NCBI RefSeq assembly: GCF_029784165.1
Contig: NC_073695.1
Coordinates: 102,365,306 to 102,429,305, forward strand
Reading direction: 5' to 3'
DNA length: 64,000 nucleotides
DNA from: Wyeomyia smithii
Taxonomy: Eukaryota; Arthropoda; Insecta; Diptera; Culicidae
Below the pieces are notes generated by a model. It was not told the origin of the DNA. It did no database searches and worked only from the letters and a program-made list of their open reading frames with translations. Shown piece by piece: positions 35,530 to 47,347 of this stretch; the stretch's first letter is position 1, and each line of letters starts with the position of its first letter. The position numbers and the translations under genes were made by a program.

Positions 35530-36905
35530 ATGATGATTTGTTCCTTGTCGAGAAAGTTTGATTACACGATTTTTCAAATGAATGGATGTGAAGTAGTACG
35601 CTTACTATTTAGAGGGAGATTGCTCCACAGATTTACTGCACGGTAATGAAATAATTGCTTAAAAACGTCTGACCTTGTTTTTGACACCAAAAAATTAATA
35701 TTTCTGAAGGATCCTTAATACACAGAGAGATTCTGCAAATGCGATGGTGGTTCAGTTGAAATTTTAACTTTTATGCGTTATAGCCCGAAACAGAAGAGTA
35801 TAATTATACACTTGCGTAATTAAATAGAGGAATAATTAAACTTCTGGCTAATTTGAGTCTGATCGGTTCAGGTGTCGACTTTTTAGGAAAAACAAAAGAA
35901 TAAAAAGTGTCAATTTTTTTTTTACATGTTACGTTAACTTGAGCTTTCTAGCTTTCTAACCAAGATGAGAGTCCAAAAGAACGCCTAAATTCTTTACCTA
36001 AGCTTAGTAAGTGCTTGATCAACTATAATAGATGGGGTATTCCAGTGATGGGCACCATTCCGCTAATTCGCTAATTAGCGACGCTACAATTCAGTTAGCG
36101 ATTTAACGATTTCGCTAATTTTTGAGCTGGTTAGCGAAACTGTTAGCGTCGCTAAAATTTTGGCCTTCGAAACGCTAATCGCTAATTCGCTAAATTTTGT
36201 AGAGAAGCGACAATAGAAATACTTAGAAAGACTGTGAATTGCTGATGGCGTAAGTAAATTGCTTCGAAAGATGAACATACTTTACTGCGAAAGTTACTTT
36301 TGTCAGTTTTTTACCCTAGAATGGAGTTTCAGTTATCGTACAAGCCACAGGAGCATTTTGAAGAACAAGCACAAGGTCTAGATTGAATTTTCGGCACACC
36401 AAGAACATTGGTAAATTGCAATGCGCTTGAAATTATGACAACTTTGGTTCTACTTTTTCGATTCAGATAATAATTGAATTTTTATGAAAACTTTTTTTAA
36501 GAGTATCTATTTTCAATGCAAGCCAAAAACTTTTGTTATTCTTGTTTATACAAAATCAAATAAGAATACCGTTTCGTAAACCTCTTGCTGTAAATAGCGA
36601 CTTAGCGATTAGCGTCGCTAAATTTTCGGTTCGCGGTGCCCACCACTGGGGTATTCATGAGGATCACTGACTTAGTTTTAAAACTTATAGCTCGTGTTTG
36701 TCTTGCAGGCTTAATCCGTTTATTTCACTCCAGCGTATATTTTTTTTAATGTCGTGGATAACTTTACCTACAACTGAGTTTGTCCGGATTGTCAGAAAGA
36801 TAAAGTTGAAAGTCATCAGCATGCAAATGGTATTTGAAGTAAGTAAACTCGTTCGGAAGGTTATTGATGAACAATGAAAATAAGAGAGGGTCCAGGGTTC
36901 AAAGC
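35530..36905 (-). pseudogene. antisense non-LTR retrotransposon, RT C-terminal part
   Basis: On the minus strand from 36895 it reads 'LDPLLFSLFINNLPNEFTYF' and 'HLHADDFQLYLSDNPDKLS' (catalytic ADD), then after a hAT MITE 'NTPSIIVDQALTKL' and 'LGVLLDS'-like residues, and near 35590-35660 the C-terminal 'HYRAVNLWSNLPLNSKRTTS'. The RAVNLWNSLP.. signature marks the end of Jockey/CR1-type ORF2. It is 5'-truncated and frameshifted. It sits inside the plus-strand element of 34.86-38.72 kb and is therefore the younger of the two. No target duplication was recognised. Confidence 0.75.
36035..36656. mobile_element. 606-bp hAT MITE with 8-bp duplication GGGTATTC
   Basis: 'cagtgatgggcaccattccg' (36043) and 'gcggtgcccaccactg' (ending 36648) are inverted hAT-type ends flanked by exact 'gggtattc' (36035-36042, 36649-36656). 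Subterminal regions are dense in 'cgctaat'/'attagcg' repeats. The end is shared with 55577 ('cagtgatgggcaccgctaac'). No coding capacity was found. It splits the antisense retrotransposon. Confidence 0.93.
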
Positions 36906-37192
36906 TGATAGGACCTTTCGATATGTTTCTCTAAAACAGATTGAAATCGTTCGGTCGGATGAGAATTGATGAGTAGTGATGTTCTGATCCATCCATTGAC
37001 AGTCAATGCTTCTTTAGCGCAACGCAAATTTTGATTTCCAACTCCGTCGTGTTCCCTGTTCATAAGAAAGGCGACAAGTCTGACATCGGAGACTATCGTT
37101 GCATCACCTTACTTTGTGCTAGTTCAAAGGTGTTCGAGATTACTAGAAACGATGCTCTTTCTGCCAACAGCCAGCACTACATTTCCACATGG

Positions 37193-38179
37193 ATTCTTTC
37201 TAGGGTTTGCAATCCCGAGAACGCTATCCCGGGAATTACCTTTTCCCGGGATTCCCGGATCCCGGTAATAGAAATATTGATTCCCGGGATCCCGGGAATC
37301 CCGAGCTCCTTGAAAAATTTTCCATACAATATTGCAATAAAATTATATATCGTATCAAAACACGAAACTTATGTCGTAGAAGTGTAAAACAGCTCCAAAG
37401 TGTGCATTATACGAAGCAAATATTAGCCTAAAATAACGATCAATATTTGCTTGCCGTGTAATATCAAATTATTTGCTTAAATTATATCTCAAAAATATAT
37501 GCTGTCTTATTTAGTAAACGAAAAATTAAGAAATATTTTCTTCGTCTTATGTCTTTTTTTTTGTTAGTTAGTTTACAACTAAGCGGATATTTGCTTGATT
37601 TTTTCTTTGTTTAATGACAAAAAACTTTGAAACCTGTAAATTGATAAAAAAAAAACCCGTAAATCAATGCGACCAGAAATAAATAAATTAACAAAACTCA
37701 GTCATTGTAACCAACGGTCGTGGCCGCGATTTCACATTAATTACCAAACACTCAGCTTCATCTTCAACAAACTAAAAGTATTGGACTCTTCAGTTTCTAA
37801 TGAAATGTAGCAAAAGCGGTGATTAAGAAGTTTTCTAGAAATCAGACACCAGCGGTGATCAGCGATCTCAAGCAAAGTTTCACAGAAGGGAATTACATTA
37901 TTTGGGCTAGACGAAAAATTTTCAGCGGATCTAAGGCCAATCGCTTAAAAACCCTGAAACCTTCACTTCTGCTAACATTTGCAACAAAAAATCGATCATG
38001 AATTTCTGGAAAAACTCGAATAAGTTTTGTTTTTCAATCCGTTTTTCATACGAATTGATGATGAAATTGTAAACGATTCTTGATACCTTTTATTAACAAA
38101 CTTTATTTGAAATCTCATTTTTGCTAAGATTTTTTTTTCATTCCCGGTTCCCGGGAATATTGAAAACCCTAATTCTTTC
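37193..38179. mobile_element. 971-bp hAT-like element with 8-bp duplication ATTCTTTC
   Basis: The body 37201-38171 starts 'tagggtttgcaatcccgaga' and ends 'gggaatattgaaaaccctA', inverted 12-bp ends (tagggttt-g/t-caa). Exact 'attctttc' copies flank it (37193-37200, 38172-38179). CCCGGGAT(T) palindromic repeats cluster at 37214-37305 and recur at the right end ('cccggttcccggg'). No transposase is readable. It inserted in the reverse transcriptase region of the plus-strand element. Confidence 0.9.
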
Positions 38180-38720
38180 CAAAGCAGTCTGTCTCTACCA
38201 ACCTTGTTCAATTTCTCTCCACGTTCTTCAAAACTCCAATCCTTCTGGAGTGCCCCAAGAAAGTAATCTTGGACATTTGCTGTTTGTACTTTTTATCATC
38301 AAAATCGTCACAATGCTTCCAACAGGCTGTCGAATGTTTTACGCGGATGACGTTAAAATTTATAAGATTATCAAGAGTCTTGCAGACTGTGCCGAAATTC
38401 AGAGGATTGTGAACTGTTTTGTAGAGTGGTGTTCCCGTAATTGCAGCATTACATTCTTCCAACGTAAAATGCTTTGTAGCTAGTAACTCAAGCTCGAGAC
38501 CTGGGTGTTATGCTAGATAGTGCTCTCATATTTTAAACACACTATTGTGAAGTAATCTCGAAAACGAATAAACAGCTACGATTTATTTAAAAACTTTCTG
38601 CTTAGTTCGTGGATCCTCTATGCCTTCGATCTTCGTATGAGTAATACAAAGTTTGATATTGGCCGCGCGTCATGCGATGAAATGTTCGGAGCTCGATTTC
38701 AAAAAGTGATTTAAATGGCA

Positions 38721-40211
38721 AGGTAAACTCGAAGCTGACCTATTTTTTCGAATGAAACTTCGAATTAAACCCTAAAACATTTTTTCTCAGCTTTGAAAGG
38801 TGCGCACCAAAATCTAAAAAGAATTTTCAGCAAAAAATAATACCGAAAAGAATCCGTAAAAATATTCTTGCTGATTATCAGTATTAAGAATCCTGTGGAA
38901 TCAGTAAATTTCTGGCAACTGCTGAATTTCTGGCAACTCCATTCGTCAAACTGTCAGAACAACCGCCATTTCGTGCGTGAAAAATTGAAAAACTATAGAG
39001 AAATAAAATGGAGCTTATAAGTGTATGTATTATTGATGTAGAAGTAGAAAACAATATACAGGAAGAACATTTCTTGACGTGCATCTTCGTCGTATTGGGC
39101 TCGGAGAAAGTGGAATCTGAGCCTTTGGTGTTGTTCAATCATGCCCTGTATACCGTCACGCCAAATCTAAATTAATAGCTTCCCTTCAGGACGGAAGTAG
39201 GCAGCCGGATGTTCCTGTTCGTGATGGCTTGGTGAGCCTTGATTTACTCTACATGTCCCTCATATACGTTTTCCTAAAATCCATCCATGCCCCACTCTAG
39301 TCCCATTCCTTTCCGCCTACATCCAACAAAAGTATTGTGACTCCAAAAAAATGCACAATGAGGATGTTATACTTGTCCCAGGTACCATTAATCTGGCTAA
39401 TTTTGGAATTTTGTTTGGTAGACCATCTACAGAGCGTAACTGCGGGGCAGTCTACCTAAGCTAAGCAACGCTACAAATGCAAAGCAATCATTATAAATCG
39501 ATTTCGATGATGGGTTGATGCACTAGCGGTGTGTATTCTACTAAGTTCATTCAACTTATTATTATATATTTTAAATTCAAAGCAATATAATAACTACTAC
39601 GACCTCTCGTCAGGTCCTGATGGAGAAATTAGGTTGAAATTGAAACTAGTTGCATGCATCCAAAAATATTTGGTACCCTGCGTAAAAATGACCAATTAAC
39701 GCAGCTCCGTAAACTATTTCATTGTGTAAAGGCAATTGAATCATTTCTCGAGAAGTTGGTAATATTGCCCTATATTCGCTGTGTAATAAACGCCGGTTCT
39801 AAATTTAGCCTCTGAACAAGTTCCCCCGAACTAAATTGCTCACAACGTCACAACATATCCGGCTGATTCACGACTGCTAATACGCGACCTGCTTTCTCTA
39901 TGTAAACAAGAGTCACAGCGAGTGTCAAGTCGAATTCGAAAAAGTGATAATTTTAGAGCGACTTTGCTCGTTTACCTACTGCGTATTCATATAGGAGAAG
40001 GGCGCTAATACAAGTGATCCCATTTAAATTCTATGCTCTGAAGCATAGAAATTGTATACGATCTCGCAGACATTTGTTAATAAATCTGTTGATTTGAACT
40101 TTTTTTCCTGATACTAGTAAAAGAAAATATATTGCTCGTTGATGATGTCACATTTTTTAAGAGTAATAGAAGGTTAAAAACGGAGGTAACAAATACACCT
40201 TTTTATTTAAA
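38721..40211. other. no confirmed gene; small plus-strand frame noted separately
   Basis: Mostly A+T-rich sequence without recognised transposon ends. One 55-codon frame at 39008 is listed as a separate low-confidence entry. Confidence 0.4.
39008..39175 (+). CDS. hypothetical 55-residue ORF
   Basis: The ATG has an adenine at -3 (aaaATGg). The frame is acidic and coding-like in texture ('MELISVCIIDVEVENNIQEE', then 'HFLTCIFVVLGSEKVESEPL'). No family is recognised. It could be a first exon of a decayed gene or chance. A polypyrimidine-AG ('ttcccttcag', to 39190) follows closely, and a possible donor (tg|gtgagc) lies at 39231/39232. No cotranscribed neighbour is visible. Confidence 0.25.
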   Translation: MELISVCIIDVEVENNIQEEHFLTCIFVVLGSEKVESEPLVLFNHALYTVTPNLN

Positions 40212-40406
40212 TAGGGTATCGGCTTTATTATAATCAGGTTTGTCCTATTATCGTCCGGGGGGTAATGAAGTCGTAGAGAACTATTCTTCTGCAGGAAGAT
40301 GCTTTTCAGTAGATAGAACAATAAGCAAGAAACTAACGCGCTAGAACATTACTGACCCATGACGAATAACAAGGACAAGCCTGACCATAATTGAACAGAT
40401 ACCCTA
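40212..40406. mobile_element. 191-bp MITE with GGGTATC ends and TA duplication
   Basis: 'gggtatcggctttattataa' at the left and, read inward from the right, 'gggtatctgttcaattatgg' are imperfect inverted repeats continuing through 'tcaggtttgtcct'/'tcaggcttgtcct', about 40 bp in all. TA flanks both sides (40212-40213, 40405-40406). Confidence 0.85.
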
Positions 40407-41013
40407 CGTGATGTTTTTTTTCTGGTTCCAATTTCCGTCTCATCTTCAACAAAAGGGTTACGAACTCTACCTCACTGAAATTGTTTAAAAAGAAAATGGA
40501 ATAAAAAGCAATTAAAATAACATTCCTTGTAAATAAAATGCTTCAAAGTAGTTTTGGCTTTTCCATGACACATACTCAGGATTACTTCACGACACTCCTG
40601 AGTCCTGCTGTATCTTCTGCGCAAGGTGCGCACACGTGTAGCAGCTGTTGATTGGCGACAATTCCGTAAAACAGACAGCACTTTTAAAATGCAAATGCCC
40701 GAAAATTGTCGCTTCCCTGCAAAGTTTGAGTTTTCCACTTTCGCTGAGCCAATTTAGGCAGCAGTAAGGCGGCGAAGCAGTGAACCGAACTCAATGTTAT
40801 TGGTAAAATTATCAAATTTGTGGCAGTCATCTTACCGAAGGAAACCCACCACCCTAGCCTGTGTTATCCGTACCAGAAAAAATCGATTTGACCTTTTACG
40901 CTCTCTGCAACTTCCCCTCCGTTGCTACTCACTCAACCGAGTACGGTAACAACAGGGGATTGCCAAAGTGGCCCGTGTTCGCTGACAAGCCCAAGATCAT
41001 TTGCTTTGTTACT

Positions 41014-42860
<1,847 letters not shown>

Positions 42861-42868
42861 ACGCTCTC

Positions 42869-43103
42869 TATAAACTTTCCCTCCTTGCAGTGAACGCTTT
42901 TCAGAAGATTTACAGCGGCAAGTAACAAAAACGATATTGGAAGAGAAACGGCAGTCAAAAGACAATACAACCATAACACCGTTCATCATCGCGAAAGGAA
43001 CAAACGGAAGCTTTCGCATCCTGGAAGTAAAAAAGGCTGCCGGAGACGCCTGGACTAGCACAGCGCATTCTCGTGCTGGTACTTCAGCCCACTGTGAATA
43101 AGG
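42869..43103 (+). promoter_or_regulatory. candidate exon: TATA-like box or splice acceptor, strong donor
   Basis: 'tataaa' at 42869-42874 lies 34 bp before 'ttcaga' (A at 42903), compatible with a TATA plus initiator promoter. Alternatively 'tttccctccttgcag' ending at 42890 is a good splice acceptor. Either way 'aataag|gtgagtat' at 43103/43104 is a near-perfect splice donor. One plus frame is open from 42874 to a stop at 43099-43101, directly before the donor. The exon could be non-coding leader or a terminal coding piece. The minus 135-codon frame here is a likely shadow. Confidence 0.35.
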
Positions 43104-43684
43104 TGAGTATAACACTAAAGTACTTGCTGGAAATCGTCACACGAGAAAAGCAGTATTAGAATAGTCTATAGTTTCAATAGGATATACCAGCAAAGCTTAC
43201 TTTCCACCTCGAATATGAATGAATTGTCTAACAAAAATATTCCTGTTTCAAAGAGCATACAATTGTAGGAACGAAATAAATGCTCAGATCTCTAACACAA
43301 CAACTGAAAAGGCAAGCTCTAAGTTTAGGAACAGTTTTTGAATCTGGGATGTTTATAATTCCCACGCTATGAAAAATTATTGCGAAGTACGAGAAATGAA
43401 CTTACACCCGATGTGAGAAGATTTAATGATTTTCGTTTTTTCCACAAAAATATGAACGATTGTAACGGAGAGAAAGTACAATAATTACATGGTTATTAAA
43501 ATTGGCATTCAAGATTTTTATTTTAACATGTTTTCTAGAGTGCCAATAAATATCGAGCTTGCTTTTTATCACATTTTTAGTAACAATGACAATATCGATG
43601 TGGAAGCAGTAGTTATTTGTTGTAGAAATAAAATGATGAAGGTTGAATTAAGTGCAAACTAGGTGAATGTTAAAGTTTGTGTAT
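43104..43684. other. no gene recognised
   Basis: A+T-rich sequence. If the candidate exon to the left is real, this would be intron. No repeats with clear ends. Confidence 0.4.
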
Positions 43685-44085
43685 TACGCTGTTGGCAGCG
43701 TTTTTCTTGAAACCATGTTTTTTCAAATGGTGTTAAGTTTTTCTCAGCATCTACTGAACCGCTTTGGCTGAAATTTTGTTTTAGCATGTAAAAATGGATT
43801 ATCTAACTTGTTACCTATCCGTTTTTCGATATCTGAAATTTTCAATTAGGTATGATCTTTTAAATAGTGATTTTTCTTTAAAGAAATATTTTTTTACTAA
43901 AATGGCCGCCATTTTGGCAATTTCTGAGATTTTCAAAAACTGCTATGTAACAAGTTAGCTAATCCATATTTACATGCTAGAACAAAATTTCAGCCAAATC
44001 GGATCAATAGATGCTGAGAAAAACTTACCACCAGTTAGCTACTGATTCAGAGAGAGCATCCACGTCCCCAGTTGCCAACAGCGTA
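43685..44085. mobile_element. 397-bp foldback MITE, CGCTGTTGGCA ends, TA duplication
   Basis: 'cgctgttggca' (43687) and 'tgccaacagcg' (ending 44083) are exact inverted ends with TA on both sides. Inside are arms of roughly 100 bp: 'aagtttttctcagcatctac' at 43735 pairs with 'atagatgctgagaaaaactt' at 44007, continuing through 'tggattatctaacttgttac' against 'gtaacaagttagctaatcca'. No coding capacity. Confidence 0.85.
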
Positions 44086-45320
44086 AACCTCACTATATTT
44101 GCATCCACAACATGCAAAAGACATCTTCAAATATATCTTAACAAATAGCCAAAATACCCGAACACTTCACTTTACTCTAAACATTCGAAAAATAAAATCA
44201 CGAAAGTACATTATTTGTTGATTTTCCAGAGTAGGGTGCCCCTCAAGCAAGGTCGTGATTACGATTAATTCCCACAGTTCCATTTTCTTTTGATTATTTT
44301 AGGCTACTGTCATCGAATCATGATGAACATTTTTGCTGTCTGGAACACCGCCAGGCACGGGTAAAAAGCTATATTCATTTATTATTTCCAGTTTGAGCTC
44401 TAGGGCACACCTTTGTTGACATCTGGTCAAATATCGTAGCTTTTTAACCATAAACAAACTATGGTAAAATAATTGAGTTTTTCTATTTTTTATAACAAAT
44501 ATAATTATGTACCTATTATTGGCCTGACTAGTTTTTTCTTGTAAGCACGACAATTAATAAGTTCGTCATATTGTGTTTTTGTACCAACAATATCTTTTTC
44601 TCATGCCCAAAATCACCTTCAAATAAATGCAAAAAAAAATTTTTTTTCTAGATCACTTTTTCCACTCAGACAAAGCAAATAGAAAAGACACCTACGGCTA
44701 CCGAACCTTAAGGTTTTGCAACTTGTCATTAAAAAGTTACTCCGAAATTGAGACATTTTGTGTATACAACGAGAGATCTTGTTTACCAAAGTTACAAACA
44801 TTACTCTTGGAAAGCGCTTCTCACTCGATGGAACCCCATTTGAAGATTTGTTTTTTGGATTAACAAATTGCAACAAGTTCCAAACTTCTATGGCTCGTCA
44901 AAGCGGTTGGATAAAAAGTAAATATTTTTCCAGTAAACCACATTCAATTTGTGGCTAGATTTCACCCAAAGCCTAAGAGATATCTGTTTGGAAGAACCAT
45001 TTCATAGACGTACCATGGAACTACAGTTTTACATTAAAACTTTACACATATTATCTCAGGGGAGGACTGGTAACAAGGCCAACTGGATGATCTTCGCGAA
45101 AAAATTTGTGTGATTGGTCAAAGTGTTAAGTTTAAGTTCTACTGCTACCCAGAAAAGTGAAGAAATGTGCCAGCGTATATCGTGAAACAGATAAGTAGCA
45201 TTTTTATTTGTTGTGTTTTGTTTGTTTTTAAGTCGCACTTCAGAAAGATTGAAAACAGATCGAAAAAGATCGGTTTTGGGATTGTGTCTTGGGCTGATTG
45301 AAGAGGTTTTGAGCACCATC
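44086..45320. other. no gene recognised
   Basis: A+T-rich sequence with short overlapping frames around 44619-44958, none with a recognised motif. Confidence 0.4.
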
Positions 45321-45850
45321 TACACGCTCGTAAATAATAACTCATGAATTGAGCAACTCTGACTCAGTTTAGAACGATGTTCGTTAACGTCAAAAAATGA
45401 GTAGAAGTCCTTTTTGATTTTGAGTAACTTTGACTCACTTTTTGGGTTCCCTTCATATAACTTCTTTCTGAGTAACTTCGCATATAACGACGTCCATTTT
45501 GAAAGGTGATTATGATGTGCTTCAGTTTGTAACATATGTTTTTCAATTGTGTGCGCCCCAGAAGGCATTATAACTGTTTACTTTTATTACAAGGTATTTA
45601 TAATTATTGATGAATATGTGGTGTCATTTATTGGTCGTAGCGGATTTCTATTCAGTAATGAAACTGAACTGTACCCAAAAAATGAGTAATGTCGTACTCA
45701 AATTTTGAGTAATAATGACCCATTTTTAAAGACGCCTAGTGTTACTCAGTTTTGAGTATTTGTGGAGTTACTCAATTTTAGAGTTGTTCCACTTTTTACG
45801 AAAATGCTTCAAATGTTACTCATTTCAGAGTTATTATTCACGAGCGTGTA
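45321..45850. mobile_element. 526-bp TIR element, CACGCTCGT ends, TA duplication
   Basis: 'cacgctcgtaaataataact' (45323) and 'agttattattcacgagcgtg' (ending 45848) are inverted with one mismatch, flanked by TA. Many 'gagtaac'/'gttactca' motifs occur inside near both ends (for example 'ttgagtaataatgaccca', 'tgttactcagttttgagta'). No transposase frame was found. Confidence 0.85.
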
Positions 45851-46062
45851 CCTTCGGATAGAGGGGCAAATGGTAGAGGCGCTTAGTGAAGGGTACTTCT
45901 TATTGTATTGTATAATTTATTATTATTAATCTCACATCATATATGCATCATTAAATAAATAAATTATAATATCTGTATTGTTTGGATGACTTTGTACGGT
46001 GAATGGTTGCGCTGCAATGTTGTTGTAATAACTTAATTCAAGTCATGTTTTTAGTTATGTTT

Positions 46063-46612
46063 TCAGCTGCAGAAAGCAGCACAATAACAACTATTGATAT
46101 GTCGTGAATTAGAATAATATAAATTCATCCATTTTATTTTAGCACAAGATAACTGACAATTTCCATATGTTTTTCGAATATTATTTTTTTTTTGCGTCTT
46201 ATAGGTTAAAAATTTTAATATGTTCTCTCTAAAGATTTCAAACAGTAAAAAGTGGTGCATATCTTTGTATTCGGAGCGGTAACCTTTGATCTCAAGAGTA
46301 CCAACAAACATATTTGCTGCAAAACATTCAGCATAGGTAGGATGAACAAAATCTACGGTTCCGTCCGTAGTGGTCTTCGTTTCTGCACTGAAAATCCTCC
46401 CTTCATTATTTTTCCCCATCTGATCTTTCGTGAATAATAATTTTATAGCCAACTTTTCATAGCTGTATGAAGAGCTTGAACAGTCTTGCATAACTTTAGT
46501 TATATTGTTTCTCTTTTTTTTTTAATTTCTCTTCAAAATATCTTTTCAATTGATATTCAACAAACTTCCGATAAATATCATATATACTACTAATTCCTAA
46601 ATCATACAGCTC
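46063..46612 (-). pseudogene. NACHT/ankyrin-type protein fragment
   Basis: The minus strand first reads 'ELYDLGISSIYDIYRKFVEY' and 'QLKRYFEEKLKKKRETI' (46612 to about 46500), then after a frameshift in an A-rich run continues as a 142-codon frame with 'YSYEKLAIKLLFTKDQM' and 'TVDFVHPTYAECFAANMFVG'. An 'LYdl....YekFVe' stretch followed 60-100 residues later by 'FVHRTFAEYFAA' is the region after the NACHT nucleotidase in the large mosquito NACHT-ankyrin proteins. Neither the Walker motifs nor ankyrin repeats are visible here. The frameshift and isolation suggest a pseudogene or an exon of a broken copy. Recognition is by motif memory, not alignment. Confidence 0.5.
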
Positions 46613-46867
46613 GCGTTTTTTTTTTCACTCAAGATGCTTTTTGCATACAAATGCACGCATCCTTTTTTTTCATCCGATTCGAACAGCGATGGCCAAAAGA
46701 GAGAGAGTTTTTTTTTTGAAGCTTCTAACAGGTCGTTTTTAAAATTCTTTCGCGTACGTGATCGCTTGCAGTGTGTGACAGGAGTATGATCGGCTTTATG
46801 TGTTATGTTCGATGTTAAATTTTCTTGCGTTGCATCTTGTGTGCGCAGTGGACTGACGTCGATACTT

Positions 46868-47347
46868 TAAAGGGCTATTCCCACTGCTTTCGTTCTGGGA
46901 CCGGGCCGTGTCCGGTACTTTTCATGCATTCACACTGCGCCGTGCTTGAACCGTGCCTGCGCTGCGCTCTGGCTGAGAAATGTTAATGTGTGTATGTGGA
47001 AGCACGTCTTCCTTTTTTTTTCATACCGCAGCTCACTCCGCGCGAAATATGTCACTACAACATACACGCATCTACCCGAGTGCCTTCCGTGCACTCTCCG
47101 GCCAACACAAAGTACCGTCGGCAACGATAGTTTTTCGCACGGCGGCAGCACGACGGCAACTCAGCACTGCCCCGGTCTGGGTACGGCGCGTCGGTGTGAA
47201 TGCGTTCGTAATAACGCATGCAATCAATCTCAAACGAGTCCGGACGGCACACGGAACAGCCACGGCCCGGTCGCGGCCCGGTCGCGGCCCGGTCGCGGCC
47301 CGGTCCCGGCCCGGTCCCGGAACGGAAGCAGTGGGAATAGCCCTTAA
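46868..47347. mobile_element. 474-bp GC-rich TIR element, AGGGCTATTCCCACTGC ends, TAA duplication
   Basis: 'agggctattcccactgcttt' (46871) and the inverted right end '...gcagtgggaatagccct' (to 47344) match over at least 17 bp and continue through 'cgttc(t/c)gggaccgggcc'. TAA flanks both sides (46868-46870, 47345-47347). A 3-bp TAA duplication suggests PIF/Harbinger; TTAA (piggyBac) is the alternative. It is strikingly G+C-rich against its surroundings. The arginine-rich frames across it are artefacts. Confidence 0.85.
47262..47325. repeat. 12-bp tandem repeat 'cggcccggtcgc'
   Basis: About five copies of cggcccggtcgc or cggcccggtccc in tandem, next to the right TIR of the TAA-flanked element; a single related unit (ccgggccgtgtccgg) lies at the left TIR. 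Confidence 0.9.

Larger units (their letters stand above)
34860..38720 (+). pseudogene. second non-LTR retrotransposon (Jockey-like ORF2), broken into four parts
   Basis: Pieces on the plus strand appear in protein order. 'NNSVASPSQVADVCSRV' lies near 34978-35030. 'FEISTNQVKAAIDKLKSSCP' with 'GPDDIP' covers 35034-35116. A weak 'FHKAYKA..PSWFSKYI' lies near 35450-35520. 'VVFPVHKKGDKSDIGDYRCI' with 'TLLCASSKVFEI' covers 37043-37140. After another insertion come a SGVPQ.SNLG.LLF-like block and the catalytic 'CRMFYADDVKIYKII' (38250-38370), followed by 'LGVMLDSALIF' (about 38503). This is the usual order of a non-LTR reverse transcriptase. Two hAT insertions and an antisense retrotransposon separate the pieces, and stops and frameshifts abound. 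Confidence 0.75.
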
